Made by a program: the position numbers and the translations under genes. From Phycisphaerae bacterium (GTDB taxonomy: Bacteria > Planctomycetota > Phycisphaerae > SM23-33): a stretch of 34,430 nucleotides of DNA. The notes beneath the pieces were generated by a model that was not told the origin of the DNA, made no database searches, and saw nothing but the letters and a program-made list of their open reading frames with translations. The DNA is taken from contig JAGXKT010000020.1 of assembly GCA_018335035.1 (NCBI GenBank), positions 1 to 34,430 of the forward strand, given 5' to 3'. The first letter of the stretch is position 1; every line of letters begins with the position of its first letter. Positions 33,873-34,430 of this stretch are shown here, one piece after another.

Positions 33873-33883
33873 AGGGCACAGCC

Positions 33884-34384
33884 ATGAGTGTAGTCAAGCA
33901 AATCGAATGGAGCGATGCCCCCCAGGGGCGTGTGCTGACGGTCGAGGACGACGCGCCGGTCTCGTCGGCCGCCCGCATCATGAAGCACCACGACGTCGGC
34001 TCGCTGGTGGTGGTCGACGCGTCCGGGGGGATCGTCGGCATCCTGACCGAACGGGACATCCTCGGCAAGATCGTCGCGGCGGCTCTGGACGCCGGAAATA
34101 CCCCCGTCCGCCGTGTCATGACGACAAACGTCATCGCCTGCTCGCTGGATACGCCGATCACCAAGGCCCAGCAGATCATGGCCAACAAGTCGATCCGCCA
34201 CCTCCCGATCATCGAGAACGGCGAGCTGCTTGGGATGCTCTCCAGCCGGGACATCCTCGCCCACCAGCTCTCCAGCACGCGGGCGGTGTTGCGCCGTCAG
34301 TCGCGGATGCTCCAACAACTCGAACGCCGGCACCCCGGCATCAGCGAGATCCGAACCGACACCGCCGGGCGCGTCGTCATCTGA
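33884..34384 (+). CDS. Two-CBS-domain protein
   Basis: 166-residue cytoplasmic protein built almost entirely of two CBS domains (about 15-70 and 78-130), a module that usually binds adenine nucleotides and acts as an energy or ligand sensor. The pattern VGILTERDIL and LLGMLSSRDIL, each with the conserved Asp, is typical. A helical tail with Arg/Gln-rich sequence follows. The partner is unknown; the divergent HD-GYP gene is a candidate. Nothing is seen in the 46 nt after the stop. Confidence 0.93.
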   Translation: MSVVKQIEWSDAPQGRVLTVEDDAPVSSAARIMKHHDVGSLVVVDASGGIVGILTERDILGKIVAAALDAGNTPVRRVMTTNVIACSLDTPITKAQQIMANKSIRHLPIIENGELLGMLSSRDILAHQLSSTRAVLRRQSRMLQQLERRHPGISEIRTDTAGRVVI

Positions 34385-34430
34385 CCACCCGTTGACTCGT
34401 CACCAGGTCGTTTGGTCAATCGGTCAACTG

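Overview
The window is a G+C-rich (about two thirds or more by eye), gene-dense bacterial chromosome segment without rRNA, tRNA, CRISPR, prophage or intact transposon. The gene set (envelope proteins with large extracytoplasmic parts, an HTH protein carrying two C-terminal membrane helices, a ResB/ResC cytochrome c system, several radical SAM enzymes, an AsmA-like giant, long CsrA) suggests a Planctomycetota relative, perhaps Phycisphaerae-like. This is inference; no marker gene settles it. The fused 2-oxoacid:ferredoxin oxidoreductase, oxygen-sensitive radical SAM enzymes and a His-type Thi4 fit an anaerobic or low-oxygen life.

Layout. 11-5142 (minus): a small anchored protein, an HTH/two-TM protein, an OmpA-type lipoprotein, a terminator, then the overlapping resB/resC-like pair for cytochrome c maturation. 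5425-9643 (plus): metallophosphoesterase, yidC and a YchF-like NTPase, probably one operon. 9896-17282 (plus): an AsmA-like protein flanked by inverted copies of a structured repeat, then a polytopic membrane/helical-repeat protein overlapping an MGDG-synthase-type glycosyltransferase; together these look like envelope lipid biogenesis. 17299-24556 (minus): a B12-type radical SAM enzyme, a 1571-residue fusion of IorA, IorB, a linker and a GltD-like NAD(P)H oxidoreductase, and NAD kinase. 24806-27854 (plus): a processive GT2 glycosyltransferase and a secreted protein that sits inside what looks like an inserted segment flanked by a 27-bp duplication of the GT2 3' end. 28128-31857 (minus): a radical SAM protein overlapping thi4, a Nudix hydrolase and mtnA. 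32058-34384: csrA, a 65-residue protein, an HD-GYP phosphodiesterase and a two-CBS protein, a group with a post-transcriptional and signalling flavour.

Regulation. Several genes (AsmA-like, ior fusion, nadK, mtnA) have a good -10 hexamer only 6-7 nt before the start codon and no Shine-Dalgarno, predicting leaderless mRNAs, whereas others (HTH protein, csrA, secreted protein, thi4, small CDS) have strong Shine-Dalgarno sites. Intergenic spaces hold dispersed structured repeats, a 26-bp-period direct repeat between nadK and the GT2 gene, and dyads upstream of csrA and the CBS gene.
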